This document shows positions 1 to 8,231 of a stretch of 64,000 nucleotides of DNA, piece by piece. The notes under the pieces are model-generated. The model saw only the letters and a list, made by a program, of their open reading frames with translations, did no database searches and was not told the DNA's origin. The stretch spans positions 39,785 to 103,784 of the forward strand of contig JAFMBM010000002.1 in the NCBI GenBank assembly GCA_017858515.1. The letters are read 5' to 3'. Source of the stretch: Cryomorphaceae bacterium (lineage in GTDB: Bacteria; Bacteroidota; Bacteroidia; Flavobacteriales; Schleiferiaceae). Each line of letters begins with the position of its first letter. Positions within the stretch are counted from its first letter, which is position 1. The position numbers and the translations under genes were made by a program.

Positions 1-28
1 AACGGAAACTTTGTTCTTTGAGTGACGC

Positions 29-36
29 TACCTTTG
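29..36 (+). promoter_or_regulatory. Bacteroidota -7 promoter element before fmt
   Basis: The octamer TACCTTTG matches the phylum -7 consensus TAnnTTTG. It ends 4 nt before the fmt ATG, so transcription should start at or next to the start codon. A TTTG sits upstream at 10-13, but its 15-nt spacer is shorter than the usual 19-21, so the -33 element is uncertain. Confidence 0.55.
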
Positions 37-40
37 TCGG

Positions 41-1009
41 ATGAAAAGCAAAAATCCGATTCGTTTTGTCTTTATGGGAACGCCTGAATTTGCCGTTCCA
101 AGTTTAAAAAGCATGTTGGATGCGGGACATCACTGCGCTGCGGTAGTTACAGCTCCCGACAAAGCTGCGGGAAGAGGATTGAAAACACAGTTTTCCGCTG
201 TGAAGAGCTTTGCCATCGAAGCAGGCCTTGATGTTCTTCAACCCGAAAAGCTAAAAAACCCCGAATTCTTAGAACAGTTGGCCTTATTGCAAGCCGATCT
301 GTTTATTGTCGTTGCTTTTCGAATGCTTCCCAAAGAAGTTTGGAGCATGCCACCCTTGGGGTGTTTCAATCTTCACAGTTCGCTTTTGCCGCAATACCGA
401 GGTGCGGCACCCATACAGTGGGCCATTTGGAATGGAGAAACAGAAAGTGGTGTCAGCAGCTTTTTACTGGATGAAGAAATTGATACAGGTAAAATATTAA
501 AGCAAAAACGTATAGCTATTCCCAGAGACTTTAACGCTGGCGATCTCCATGATGAACTTATGAAGATAGGAGCCGAATTGGTGGTTGAAACAGCAGAAGA
601 ATTGAGTTTGGGTTTGCTGGAAGGAAAAGAGCAAGCCATAGAAGGCGAATTAAAGCATGCTCCCAAGATTTTTAAAGAGGATACCTTTATAGACATAGCA
701 CAATCCGCCGAGCAGATTCTCAATCAAATTCGCGCACTTTCGCCCTATCCAGGTGCTGTTTTACGGCTAAATTTGGGTGATACGACTACCGATTTAAAGG
801 TTTTTTCAGCTGAAATATCAGAAAATCAGATGGGAACACCCCAATCTGTTGAGCTAAACCAAAAGGAGTTTCTATTATTCGGAGCAAAAGGATGTCTTCA
901 ACTGACTGAACTTCAGCCTTCAGGCCGAAAACGCATGAAAATCAAAGACTTTCTAAATGGAATAGGACGAGATTGGAAAGAAAAAATCAGTGTTGAGCCA
1001 TTGAAATAG
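41..1009 (+). CDS. fmt: methionyl-tRNA formyltransferase
   Basis: Transfers a formyl group from 10-formyl-tetrahydrofolate to Met-tRNAi for translation initiation in the cytoplasm. The 322-aa length is normal for the family. The N-terminal formyltransferase domain begins with FMGTPEFAVPSL (residues 11-22). The catalytic triad is visible as N110 and H112 in the NLHSSLLPQYRGAAP segment and D148 in EEIDTGK. A C-terminal tRNA-binding domain follows from about residue 205. The ATG start lies 4 nt after a TAnnTTTG element. It is followed on the same strand by the HU gene, which has its own promoter, so fmt is probably monocistronic here. Confidence 0.97.
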   Translation: MKSKNPIRFVFMGTPEFAVPSLKSMLDAGHHCAAVVTAPDKAAGRGLKTQFSAVKSFAIEAGLDVLQPEKLKNPEFLEQLALLQADLFIVVAFRMLPKEVWSMPPLGCFNLHSSLLPQYRGAAPIQWAIWNGETESGVSSFLLDEEIDTGKILKQKRIAIPRDFNAGDLHDELMKIGAELVVETAEELSLGLLEGKEQAIEGELKHAPKIFKEDTFIDIAQSAEQILNQIRALSPYPGAVLRLNLGDTTTDLKVFSAEISENQMGTPQSVELNQKEFLLFGAKGCLQLTELQPSGRKRMKIKDFLNGIGRDWKEKISVEPLK

Positions 1010-1093
1010 GAGGCTTAGACCCTCTTGAATTAAAACCGATGAATCAATTATTTCAAAGAAAAAATCAAATAACTTTAACAAAAGTGCAAGAAC

Positions 1094-1125
1094 ACTTGTG
1101 TGAGTGCGACATTCAATTATATTTG
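1094..1125 (+). promoter_or_regulatory. HU gene promoter (-33 CTTG, 19-nt spacer, -7 TATATTTG)
   Basis: A -7 octamer TATATTTG at 1118-1125 fits TAnnTTTG exactly. A -33-like CTTG at 1095-1098 precedes it by 19 nt, the expected Bacteroidota spacing. It predicts a leader of roughly 37-40 nt before the HU ATG at 1167. Confidence 0.6.
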
Positions 1126-1166
1126 TGAAGATGTTAAATACAAACAATAAACCTAAACCTTGACTT

Positions 1167-1442
1167 ATGAACAAAGCTGAACTTATTGATGCCATGGCTT
1201 TAGATGCAGAAATTCCAAAGGCTGCTGCTAAAAAAGCACTCGATTCCTTCACTACCAATGTATCGAATGCATTAGCTGAAGGTAAGCGTGTATCTCTTGT
1301 AGGATTTGGTTCTTTTTCAGTTTCTAAGCGTGCTGCCCGTGAAGGTCGTAATCCACAAACAGGTGCAACTATTAAGATTGCTGCTAAAGCAGTTGCTCGT
1401 TTTAAGCCTGGAGCTGAATTGAATGAGAAGCTGAATTCCTAA
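1167..1442 (+). CDS. HU family DNA-binding protein
   Basis: Small basic nucleoid protein that bends DNA as a dimer. At 91 aa it has the exact family length. It begins MNKAELIDAMA, carries the VGFGSFSV turn at about residues 46-53, and the flexible beta-arm contains GRNPQTG (about 58-64) followed by IKIAAKAVARFKPG. It stands alone with its own promoter at 1094-1125 and a strong terminator just downstream. Its codon use looks more biased than that of its neighbours, as expected for an abundant protein. Confidence 0.97.
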   Translation: MNKAELIDAMALDAEIPKAAAKKALDSFTTNVSNALAEGKRVSLVGFGSFSVSKRAAREGRNPQTGATIKIAAKAVARFKPGAELNEKLNS

Positions 1443-1460
1443 TTGGTATAGCATTTTAAG

Positions 1461-1490
1461 AAAAAAGCCTGCAAATGCAGGCTTTTTTTT
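1461..1490. terminator. bidirectional intrinsic terminator
   Basis: A stem GCCTGC / GCAGGC with loop AAAT is flanked by six A on the left and eight T on the right, so it works in both directions. It would end the HU transcript (+) and the long minus-strand operon whose last gene stops at 1531. Confidence 0.9.
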
Positions 1491-1530
1491 GATCTATATT
1501 GTTCGTCTTTAGTCTTTCTTTTTCCCCATT

Positions 1531-2295
1531 TCACCTCTCTTTCGTCAACTCTATCTTCACAAACATTGAGAAGAAAGGAAAAAAGCGAGAAAGTATATTG
1601 TCGAAAAAAGAAACAAATTCATAGGTAAAATCTGGCAATAATTGCTTGAAGCTTACCCCTCCACTCAACAAATACAAAAGTGGATTTCGGTACCGAGGCT
1701 TACTTCTCTTTAAACTGGGGAACTCTTTCTTAAAGCGTTCATAATCGCGTTCAAAAACAATATAAGGAAGGGCACCATTGGCTCCAGACATGGGGCCTGA
1801 AGCAGGAATAGTCCAATCTTTTGCTTTGGGTAAAAAAGGTTCATGGTGGAAGTTCTGATAGATAAATCGACCAAAGATGGAATTCGCTGGTTCTATCATC
1901 AACATTTTTCCTCCAGGCATTAAAACCCGATCTACCTCTTTCAGAAACTGAGCACTATCAGGGATATGATGGAAGGTATCAATCATAAAAATAGCAGCCA
2001 CAGAATGATCTTCAAAAGGCATATCCAATGCAGAAAAGCAGAGGTCATTTCCCTCGAGTTCAAGAATATCCGACGTTAAAACAGAAGGAATGATTTCCTT
2101 TAAGAATCCCCCTCCCGAACCCAACTCAATTAATTTGCCTTTAGGACAGCGACTTAAACAGTCTTCAAATTCAGAATACCATTGACGGTAGTGTTTTTCG
2201 GTGAATTTCTTTTCACGAATAATCTTCCCATGTAAAACGGTACGTTCAGGCGAATCAATGGCTAAATCAAAACTGTACTTCAATCCCATTCCCAA
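1531..2295 (-). CDS. class I SAM-dependent methyltransferase
   Basis: Probable small-molecule or lipid methyltransferase of the Methyltransf_11 type; the substrate is unknown. The 254-aa protein has the SAM motif I IELGSGGGFLKE (about residues 56-67), an acidic residue after it (LELEGND), and the later MIDTFHHIPDSAQFLKE region typical of the family, followed by MPGGKMLMIEP. It is the last gene of the minus-strand run, starting 5 nt after the SPFH gene stop, and is followed by the terminator at 1461-1490. A second ATG two codons in (2289) is an alternative start. Confidence 0.85.
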   Translation of the reverse strand: MGMGLKYSFDLAIDSPERTVLHGKIIREKKFTEKHYRQWYSEFEDCLSRCPKGKLIELGSGGGFLKEIIPSVLTSDILELEGNDLCFSALDMPFEDHSVAAIFMIDTFHHIPDSAQFLKEVDRVLMPGGKMLMIEPANSIFGRFIYQNFHHEPFLPKAKDWTIPASGPMSGANGALPYIVFERDYERFKKEFPSLKRSKPRYRNPLLYLLSGGVSFKQLLPDFTYEFVSFFDNILSRFFPFFSMFVKIELTKER

Positions 2296-2300
2296 CTAAA

Positions 2301-3116
2301 TCAATTATTTCCTAGAATTAACGGTAGGCCATCTTTTCCAGAACCCACTACAACCACCTTGGCATTGTCTGATTCGGCTAGCTTAAGTGTAGCCTCAATG
2401 CCTTTCTCAACTAAAATCTTGTCGGTAAGAGAAGCGCTGATAATACTGTTGGCTTCGGCCTTTCCCTTTGCCTCAATTCGTTGTCTATCTGCCTCCTTGC
2501 GGGCACTTTCTAGCTTAAACTCATATTCAAGCGAAAGTTGCTCTTGTTCTAACTTCCTACCAATAGCCGCTTGAATTTTCTCAGGAAGTGTTACTTCACG
2601 GATCAATACAGCATCAAGTAGAAGATAGTTGGAATTTAGGGCCTTCGCAGTCTGTAAGAAAATCTCGTCTTGAATGGCTTCTCTTTTAGTTGAATACAGT
2701 TCCTCTGGAAGATACTTACCAATTACTTTACGAGTGGCTGAACGAATTTCGGGTAGAATGATACGGTCGTGGTAGGAGGCACCAATCGCATCGTGTAAGA
2801 ATCCAATTTTTTCATCCATAGGCTTATAGCGATAACTCATATCAACAGAGATAGTCAATCCGTTTTTTGAAAGCACCTCCATAGAGCCATTGGCCTCCAT
2901 GATTTTAACATCGTAAACAAATACTTTGTCCCAAGGCCATTTTAAGTGAAATCCTTGTGGATAGACCTTTTCCTTATCCAGTCCACCACTAAAGGTTCTG
3001 AATATTACTCCTTTTTCTCCTGTATTAATGGTGTAGGATATGCTTGACCAAAGAACAACGGTGGCCAGAATGGCTACACCTATGAGCAATAGTGCTGTGG
3101 TTCGTTTTTTTTCCAT
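2301..3116 (-). CDS. prohibitin family (SPFH/Band 7) membrane protein
   Basis: SPFH protein anchored by one N-terminal transmembrane helix (about residues 9-27), with an SPFH domain starting near INTGEKGVIFRTF and a charged, probably coiled-coil region (about 185-225, rich in E, K, R, A). The 271-aa length fits prohibitin-like bacterial members, which form ring oligomers at membranes and often modulate proteases; that role is family knowledge only. It lies 36 nt after the VWA-like gene and 5 nt before the methyltransferase. A second paralogue with a lipobox instead of a simple membrane anchor lies at 60600-61379. Confidence 0.88.
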   Translation of the reverse strand: MEKKRTTALLLIGVAILATVVLWSSISYTINTGEKGVIFRTFSGGLDKEKVYPQGFHLKWPWDKVFVYDVKIMEANGSMEVLSKNGLTISVDMSYRYKPMDEKIGFLHDAIGASYHDRIILPEIRSATRKVIGKYLPEELYSTKREAIQDEIFLQTAKALNSNYLLLDAVLIREVTLPEKIQAAIGRKLEQEQLSLEYEFKLESARKEADRQRIEAKGKAEANSIISASLTDKILVEKGIEATLKLAESDNAKVVVVGSGKDGLPLILGNN

Positions 3117-3152
3117 TTAAATATATTTTCTGCTAAGGTCTACAATTAAAAA

Positions 3153-5222
3153 TCAATAACTGCCTAAATACCTTCGGATAACCCACTCACCTAAAAGCAG
3201 CGAAAGAAGGATGAAAAAGAGCCACTTCCAATCAATCCATTCCTTAAAACGGATTTGACTTGATTGTACAGACGGAAGCGGAATTTCTTTTAACTCTTGT
3301 ATAAATGCCTCCCATTCCTTTATGGGCTTGTAAATACCATTGGTACTTTCAGCCAAATCTTGCAGTAAGGCCGGGTTGGCACCACTTTCAATAAACTCTA
3401 AAGGATCAAAGCTCAATTCGAATGTGCCCGATTGAGTGAATTGCTCACTTCCTAGTTTGGCTTCCACATCAAAAGAATACTCCCCAATATTTTCAGGTTT
3501 AAAACCGATTCGATAAACACCATTCAATTCAACGAGGTCGAGAGTGAGTAGATTTTCTTTAGGATCTTTTATAGTCATTTTCATTTTAGCTGAACGACTC
3601 TTCGCTGCGGTTTTATCCAGCAAAACGGCCTGTAAATCAAAGTTTTGACCCCAGGAGAGAGAAGCTGGAAAATTGAGGCTAAATCGATCATCTAGACGAT
3701 TCGCGGTTAAATAGGCACTCCACTCTATCAACCAATCATCAAAGGAAGTGCTTTCACCTTCTTTTTTGAAGAGATTCATTCTCCAACGCCAAAAGTCTTT
3801 TGATGTGAAAACAACCCACCTTCTCTCCTCCTTGTCATTAAAATGAAAGAGAAGTGGACGTTGAATGGGCTTCCCAGCAAGAAGTTGTTCCATTTGTATT
3901 TCACTACCCTGAGGAAGCAACCATTGTCCGTAAGGGGTGCTAACGGACGGAGAACTTTCTAGCTTATCCGTCGATTCGGCTCGCTGGAATAAGCTAAAAG
4001 TCTTATTGAATTGAAACCGCACATTGTCTTCGGACCCTCTCCCCGATTGAAAAATAGTGCGAGTCAAGAGTTCATTTAAAAAGCTAGCGCTTTGGTCATC
4101 TCCAGCCAAATAGAAGATACCTGCCAAAGGGTTTTGAGAGAGAATTTGATTGTATTGACGGGAGTAAACTGTAGAAGGATGGACCATAAAAAGAGCCGAA
4201 AAATCTGATTTGTACTCCTGATTCTTCCGCATATCAATCAAACGAACCTCATAGGAATCAAATTGCAAAATGGCTCGATGAATGGCAGCAATGTCAGGAT
4301 GGTATGAATCGAAACAAAGTCCAATTTGTTTTTTAGATTCTACCGCCTTTACGCTAAAGATCTTTTTATTGTTTATTATTTGCTCTTCGCCCTCTATCCG
4401 ATCGGTCTCTAGTCGGAAGCGCTCAAATCCAGCCACATCAATTTGTGGGAAGAAGCGAAAAGTTTGAGAGGAAACCTCAGGATTGAGTTTCCATTTGGTG
4501 CTGGAAATTTCCTTTCCTTCTGAATTAAAGAGACGCACAGTGGTTTCGGCCCGGATGGGATTTTCCACCTTAGCCACCACTTCCAGTTCAAAGCTATTAC
4601 CCTGAATCACTTGCTTAGGGTGACGGACGGAAGTAATTTGAATGTCTACCGCTTGTGAAAGCTCTCCAACGGAAAGAGTATGAAGAGAATAACCCAATTG
4701 AGAAGCCATAGAAAGAGCCGAATTCCCTCTATTCTCCCATCCATCTGAGACCAGAATTGCGGCCTTAAAACTCGGATCGTAGCCATAGTTCTGTTGCAAG
4801 AATTGCAAAGCTTTAGCCAAATCGGTTTGATTTTCATCAAAATTGTATTCTGCCCCTACCTTCACATCTTGTCCCGCTGTTAGAAAGCTCCATTCTACAT
4901 TTGGAAAGGCTTCCTTTAATTGGGTTGGCAGATTGGAAATTTGCTGAAGACTCTCGGTTTCCCTGCTTATGCTGAGAGAATTATCTACAATCAAAGCCAT
5001 TTTAGGCGGAAATAATTTTATTTCCTCAAAAGGCATAACTGGATTTAATAGCAACAAAGCCAATAGAGCAAGAGCCAAAGCACGCAATGAAGCCATTGTC
5101 CATTTCAAATACTTGGGAGCTTCCGTAAAAGCGAAATTGCCTTTGTATGAAAGCCATACAACTAATGCAATAAGGGGAAATAAAATAGCTGCAATCCAGA
5201 GAGGACTGGTAAATTCAATCAT
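3153..5222 (-). CDS. VWA-like (BatA-type) integral membrane protein
   Basis: The 689-aa protein has two N-terminal membrane helices (about residues 8-25 and 38-61). A von Willebrand A-like segment follows: a MIDAS-like DNSLS appears near residue 80 and LVSDGWENRG near residue 158. A long extracytoplasmic beta-rich part comes next, and a C-terminal helix (WLFFILLSLLLGEW) near residue 675. This architecture resembles the large BatA-like aerotolerance-type membrane proteins of Bacteroidota; the function is not proven. It begins 12 nt after the fabG stop, so it is translated from the same transcript. Confidence 0.7.
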   Translation of the reverse strand: MIEFTSPLWIAAILFPLIALVVWLSYKGNFAFTEAPKYLKWTMASLRALALALLALLLLNPVMPFEEIKLFPPKMALIVDNSLSISRETESLQQISNLPTQLKEAFPNVEWSFLTAGQDVKVGAEYNFDENQTDLAKALQFLQQNYGYDPSFKAAILVSDGWENRGNSALSMASQLGYSLHTLSVGELSQAVDIQITSVRHPKQVIQGNSFELEVVAKVENPIRAETTVRLFNSEGKEISSTKWKLNPEVSSQTFRFFPQIDVAGFERFRLETDRIEGEEQIINNKKIFSVKAVESKKQIGLCFDSYHPDIAAIHRAILQFDSYEVRLIDMRKNQEYKSDFSALFMVHPSTVYSRQYNQILSQNPLAGIFYLAGDDQSASFLNELLTRTIFQSGRGSEDNVRFQFNKTFSLFQRAESTDKLESSPSVSTPYGQWLLPQGSEIQMEQLLAGKPIQRPLLFHFNDKEERRWVVFTSKDFWRWRMNLFKKEGESTSFDDWLIEWSAYLTANRLDDRFSLNFPASLSWGQNFDLQAVLLDKTAAKSRSAKMKMTIKDPKENLLTLDLVELNGVYRIGFKPENIGEYSFDVEAKLGSEQFTQSGTFELSFDPLEFIESGANPALLQDLAESTNGIYKPIKEWEAFIQELKEIPLPSVQSSQIRFKEWIDWKWLFFILLSLLLGEWVIRRYLGSY

Positions 5223-5234
5223 CTCGATAGCTTA

Positions 5235-5984
5235 CTAGGTCAGCATTCCGCCGCACACATTTAGAACTTGGCCACTAACATAAGTAGAGAGGTCTGAACC
5301 TAAGAAAAGACAGGCATTCGCAACATCTTCTGGCTGCCCCCCTCTCTTTAGAGGAATAGCATTTCTCCATCCTTCTACCGTTTTCGCATCTAGCTGATCG
5401 GTCATTTCCGTTTCGATAAATCCCGGAGCGATGGCATTACAGCGAATATTCCTCGATCCCAATTCTAAAGCAGTAGATTTTGTAAAGCCAATTATTCCTG
5501 CCTTGGAGGCAGCATAGTTTGCTTGTCCGGCATTTCCCTTTACTCCCACCACCGAGCTGATATTAATTATGGAGCCCGATCTCTGCTTCATCATGGTTTT
5601 GATAATAGCCTTGGTGGTATTAAAAACAGAGTACAAATTGGTTTTTTGTACCGCATCAAAATCATCCAAAGACATTCTCAAAAGCAGATTGTCGCGCGTG
5701 ATTCCTGCATTGTTCACTAGAATATCAATTTGTCCAAAGGCATCTAAAACCTCTTTAATTAATGCCTCCGCTTGTGTGAAATCAGAAGCATCAGAACGTA
5801 TTCCAATAGCGGTAATGCCATAAGAGGCCAATTCGTTTTCGAGCGCCTTTCCTTTCTCAACAGAGGAGAGATAGGTAAAAGCTACATCAGCTCCTTCTCT
5901 GGCAAAAGCCACTGCAATAGCCTTTCCAATTCCTTTACTAGCACCTGTAATCAGGGCTTTTTTACCTTTTAACATCATCTTCAT
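5235..5984 (-). CDS. fabG: 3-oxoacyl-[acyl-carrier-protein] reductase
   Basis: Reduces 3-oxoacyl-ACP with NADPH in type II fatty acid synthesis. Short-chain dehydrogenase motifs are complete: TGASKGIG for cofactor binding, NNAG, and the catalytic Ser (INISSVVG), Tyr and Lys (YAASK). The C-terminal VLNVCGGML closely matches FabG. I place the start at the ATG at 5984, giving 249 aa; further ATGs at 5978 and 5975 are possible, and an ATG at 6005 would add an atypical 7-residue extension. It overlaps the end of the upstream outer-membrane-like gene by 23 nt. fabG is usually near other fab genes, so its place here is unusual. Confidence 0.93.
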   Translation of the reverse strand: MKMMLKGKKALITGASKGIGKAIAVAFAREGADVAFTYLSSVEKGKALENELASYGITAIGIRSDASDFTQAEALIKEVLDAFGQIDILVNNAGITRDNLLLRMSLDDFDAVQKTNLYSVFNTTKAIIKTMMKQRSGSIINISSVVGVKGNAGQANYAASKAGIIGFTKSTALELGSRNIRCNAIAPGFIETEMTDQLDAKTVEGWRNAIPLKRGGQPEDVANACLFLGSDLSTYVSGQVLNVCGGMLT

Positions 5985-6669
5985 TTTCCAAATTAAATTG
6001 AACACTTACTGCGAGCTCAAATCCTCTGTAATCTAACACCGAATTTGGCAAATTAACACTTCCTTTTACTGCAATATCATTTAAACTAATTGCATCAAAA
6101 GGACACTGAATAGCCGCCCTACTTGTACCCTCGTACCAAGAACCGCCAAAGCTAAAACTCCAAGCCTTATCTAGAACAAGGGTAGCGAAGATTCCTCCTA
6201 AAAATCCAAAAGTATTGGACTGTTCTATCTGAGCCTGAGTTGAAATGGCTCTATACTCATTCGTAAAAAGCAAAATAGCCCTTCCGAGATGGTCTTGATT
6301 GACCTTATAAAGTGAATTAATAGCATAAAAGGCTCCCAATTTCGGTTCAATATACCAAGTCTTATTCAGTGAAAGTCGAGCACTCAGTTGCAAGGGAATA
6401 ACAAAGCTATTAAAAGGTTGTGTTATGGCTTCTTGAAAAGGAAACTCGCTATCTAACACAGACAGGCCACCCATTCGGTACCAAGTAATTCCTGATTCGA
6501 AACGCAAGAACTTCCATTCTAGAAGGCTACCTCTCAGGCAAATGGGTGGAACCGCCACCGCCATTGGAGCGTCAACTGGCACAAAAACAGAAGTTCCAAA
6601 GGCAACCAATTGAGCTTTGCTACTTATGCCAAAAACAGCCATTAAAATCCACGAAAGGAGTATTCTCAA
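5962..6669 (-). CDS. predicted outer-membrane beta-barrel protein
   Basis: I do not recognise a named family. The 235-aa product starts with a signal peptide (MRILLSWILMAVFGISSKAQ) and then has alternating aromatic/hydrophobic strands (for example FESGITWYRMGGL, WYIEPKLGAFYA, WSFSFGGSWYEG) ending FELAVSVQFNLE, as in small porin-like barrels of Bacteroidota. Its ATG overlaps the stop of the SPOR-like gene by 4 nt, and its tail overlaps fabG, so it is inside the operon. Confidence 0.65.
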   Translation of the reverse strand: MRILLSWILMAVFGISSKAQLVAFGTSVFVPVDAPMAVAVPPICLRGSLLEWKFLRFESGITWYRMGGLSVLDSEFPFQEAITQPFNSFVIPLQLSARLSLNKTWYIEPKLGAFYAINSLYKVNQDHLGRAILLFTNEYRAISTQAQIEQSNTFGFLGGIFATLVLDKAWSFSFGGSWYEGTSRAAIQCPFDAISLNDIAVKGSVNLPNSVLDYRGFELAVSVQFNLENEDDVKR

Positions 6670-7247
6670 AGGTTTTTCGATTCTTCTATGGTTACTTTTT
6701 TTCCGTTAACATAGGCCAGTAAAAAAGCATCTCTAATTCCTAGTTTCCGAACGCCTTCTAAGAAACCAATGGCTTGATTTACATCTTGAAATGCACCTAA
6801 AGTGTATTTGTATAAACCGTCCATTTCACTCTGCCTGAAATTAAACATTCCCTCTTTATAGAGGCTGAGATCTACCTTCTGATACGCCCCAATCTGAACA
6901 AAATACCACTTGCCGGTACTGAAGTCGATCTCTGTATTTCCACTTTGAGTCTGTGGCATTTGATCAATGAAATTGTATAGGCTATCCACTTGTGTCTGCA
7001 GCTTTAATTCTATTTCAGAAGCTTGTGGAAACAAGACCAGTTGTTGCTTATAATAAAACCATCCAGCAGCAGCCAAAACGGCTAAAAACAAGACTAAAAC
7101 AATGATAAGGCCCGTTTGGGCCGATTTCTTTGCATTGCCTGCGGTCTTAATTTGCTTTTCCAGTTGAAGGTTCTTCGACTCAAAATCCAGAACTTTCGAT
7201 TCCAATTGATCAATAGCAGCCTTTGCTTCGGGCGGTATGTAGGACAT
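6666..7247 (-). CDS. SPOR-like membrane protein with N-terminal coiled coil
   Basis: The 193-aa protein has a cytoplasmic coiled-coil segment (about residues 8-36), one transmembrane helix (about 46-68), a linker, and a C-terminal SPOR-like region beginning WYFVQIGAYQ (about 114-123) with a second half YKYTLGAFQD. SPOR domains bind denuded peptidoglycan glycan at sites of division. It lies 12 nt after the CobT-like gene and overlaps the next gene by ATGA. The SPOR call rests on the paired FVQIGAY and YTLGAF pattern. Confidence 0.65.
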   Translation of the reverse strand: MSYIPPEAKAAIDQLESKVLDFESKNLQLEKQIKTAGNAKKSAQTGLIIVLVLFLAVLAAAGWFYYKQQLVLFPQASEIELKLQTQVDSLYNFIDQMPQTQSGNTEIDFSTGKWYFVQIGAYQKVDLSLYKEGMFNFRQSEMDGLYKYTLGAFQDVNQAIGFLEGVRKLGIRDAFLLAYVNGKKVTIEESKNL

Positions 7248-7259
7248 TCTTAAAGGGTA

Positions 7260-8231
7260 TTATTTAGTATTTGATTGAATGAGGTAGTCATTTAGATGTT
7301 CCAGGGCCAATATAAATTGAATGTTTGAAACCTTATAGGATGAAATAGCAAAAGCAGAAGCTCCATTAAAGGCCTCTTTATTCTCCGCTTTCCATTCATT
7401 TGGGGCTTCGTATAAATGTGTTACAAAATGCGAACTGCCTTTTTGAATAATCTCTGCTAAATAGGATATCCCATATCCCTCTAAACCACCTAGCAAACAG
7501 AAGCGAGATTCTTGTGCCATGCCGCATACGAAACCCACTGCAAAGGCCAAATCGTATCCTCCAAAAAAAGTTAAGGTCGTAACCGGATCAAAACTCATGG
7601 GGTGTCGGCGAATCGATTTGTCTGCCAAATACACCACGGTCTCTAAGAGATCGGGGTGAATGAGATTTTGCAAGGAGGCATTTAGCGATACGCCTGCGTG
7701 AAGGTAAAGTTGGATGGCTGCATGCACAGATGAAACTGGATTGAGCAATTGAATTCCAGTCCAAAACGCACCTAAATTCACCTCTTCTTTGGCTTGTTGT
7801 AAGCCTGTATCGAAGGCATCTTGAAATTCATAAGATGTAATTGCGGGTCGGAAATACATATTGCTGCTTCCCACCCCTATAGACCGATCTATTATGGGAT
7901 TCGCATTTAACCAAAAGTCTACCTTAGATTCTATTCTTTCAAGACTACCGATATTAAAGAAATATTCTTCAAGCTCAAGTTCCGACCGAAGCCTTTTATT
8001 GGGAGAGTGAAAGTCTATTTTATCAATTACACTAGATTGTTCATCCCACTTCAGCCAATCCCATTGAATGGAATGATCTGTTACAATTTTATAGTGTGCA
8101 GATCGACTAGGAAAGCGGGGTTCTTGAAGGTAAAGACTTGAAGCCCATTGCATCTGATCGGTTAAAGAAAGGACTTCATGAGACTCCTTTCCAACCAAAC
8201 GCTTTAGATCAATGTGGCTTTCTTCGTTCAT
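7260..8231 (-). CDS. CobT-like nicotinate-nucleotide--dimethylbenzimidazole phosphoribosyltransferase homologue
   Basis: CobT activates the lower-ligand base of cobalamin by forming its alpha-riboside phosphate. The 323-aa product resembles CobT mainly in the second half: IRRHPMSFDPVTTLTFFGGYDLAFAVGF corresponds in pattern to the DP..TL..FGG.E.A...G block, then CLLGGLEGY to the family's LxDGF region, and a late HLYEAP that could hold the catalytic Glu. The N-terminal half (residues 1-110) is divergent. Context supports a B12 role: it directly follows (4-nt overlaps) the propeller lipoprotein and TonB receptor under a cobalamin riboswitch. It could be a catalytically altered paralogue. No cobS, cobU or cobC is in the window. 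Confidence 0.6.
   Translation of the reverse strand: MNEESHIDLKRLVGKESHEVLSLTDQMQWASSLYLQEPRFPSRSAHYKIVTDHSIQWDWLKWDEQSSVIDKIDFHSPNKRLRSELELEEYFFNIGSLERIESKVDFWLNANPIIDRSIGVGSSNMYFRPAITSYEFQDAFDTGLQQAKEEVNLGAFWTGIQLLNPVSSVHAAIQLYLHAGVSLNASLQNLIHPDLLETVVYLADKSIRRHPMSFDPVTTLTFFGGYDLAFAVGFVCGMAQESRFCLLGGLEGYGISYLAEIIQKGSSHFVTHLYEAPNEWKAENKEAFNGASAFAISSYKVSNIQFILALEHLNDYLIQSNTK

Noticed and set aside
3153..5222. Several 60-90 aa frames on both strands inside the VWA-like gene
   Set aside because: Shadows of a long, motif-bearing frame; none has its own promoter or family motif.
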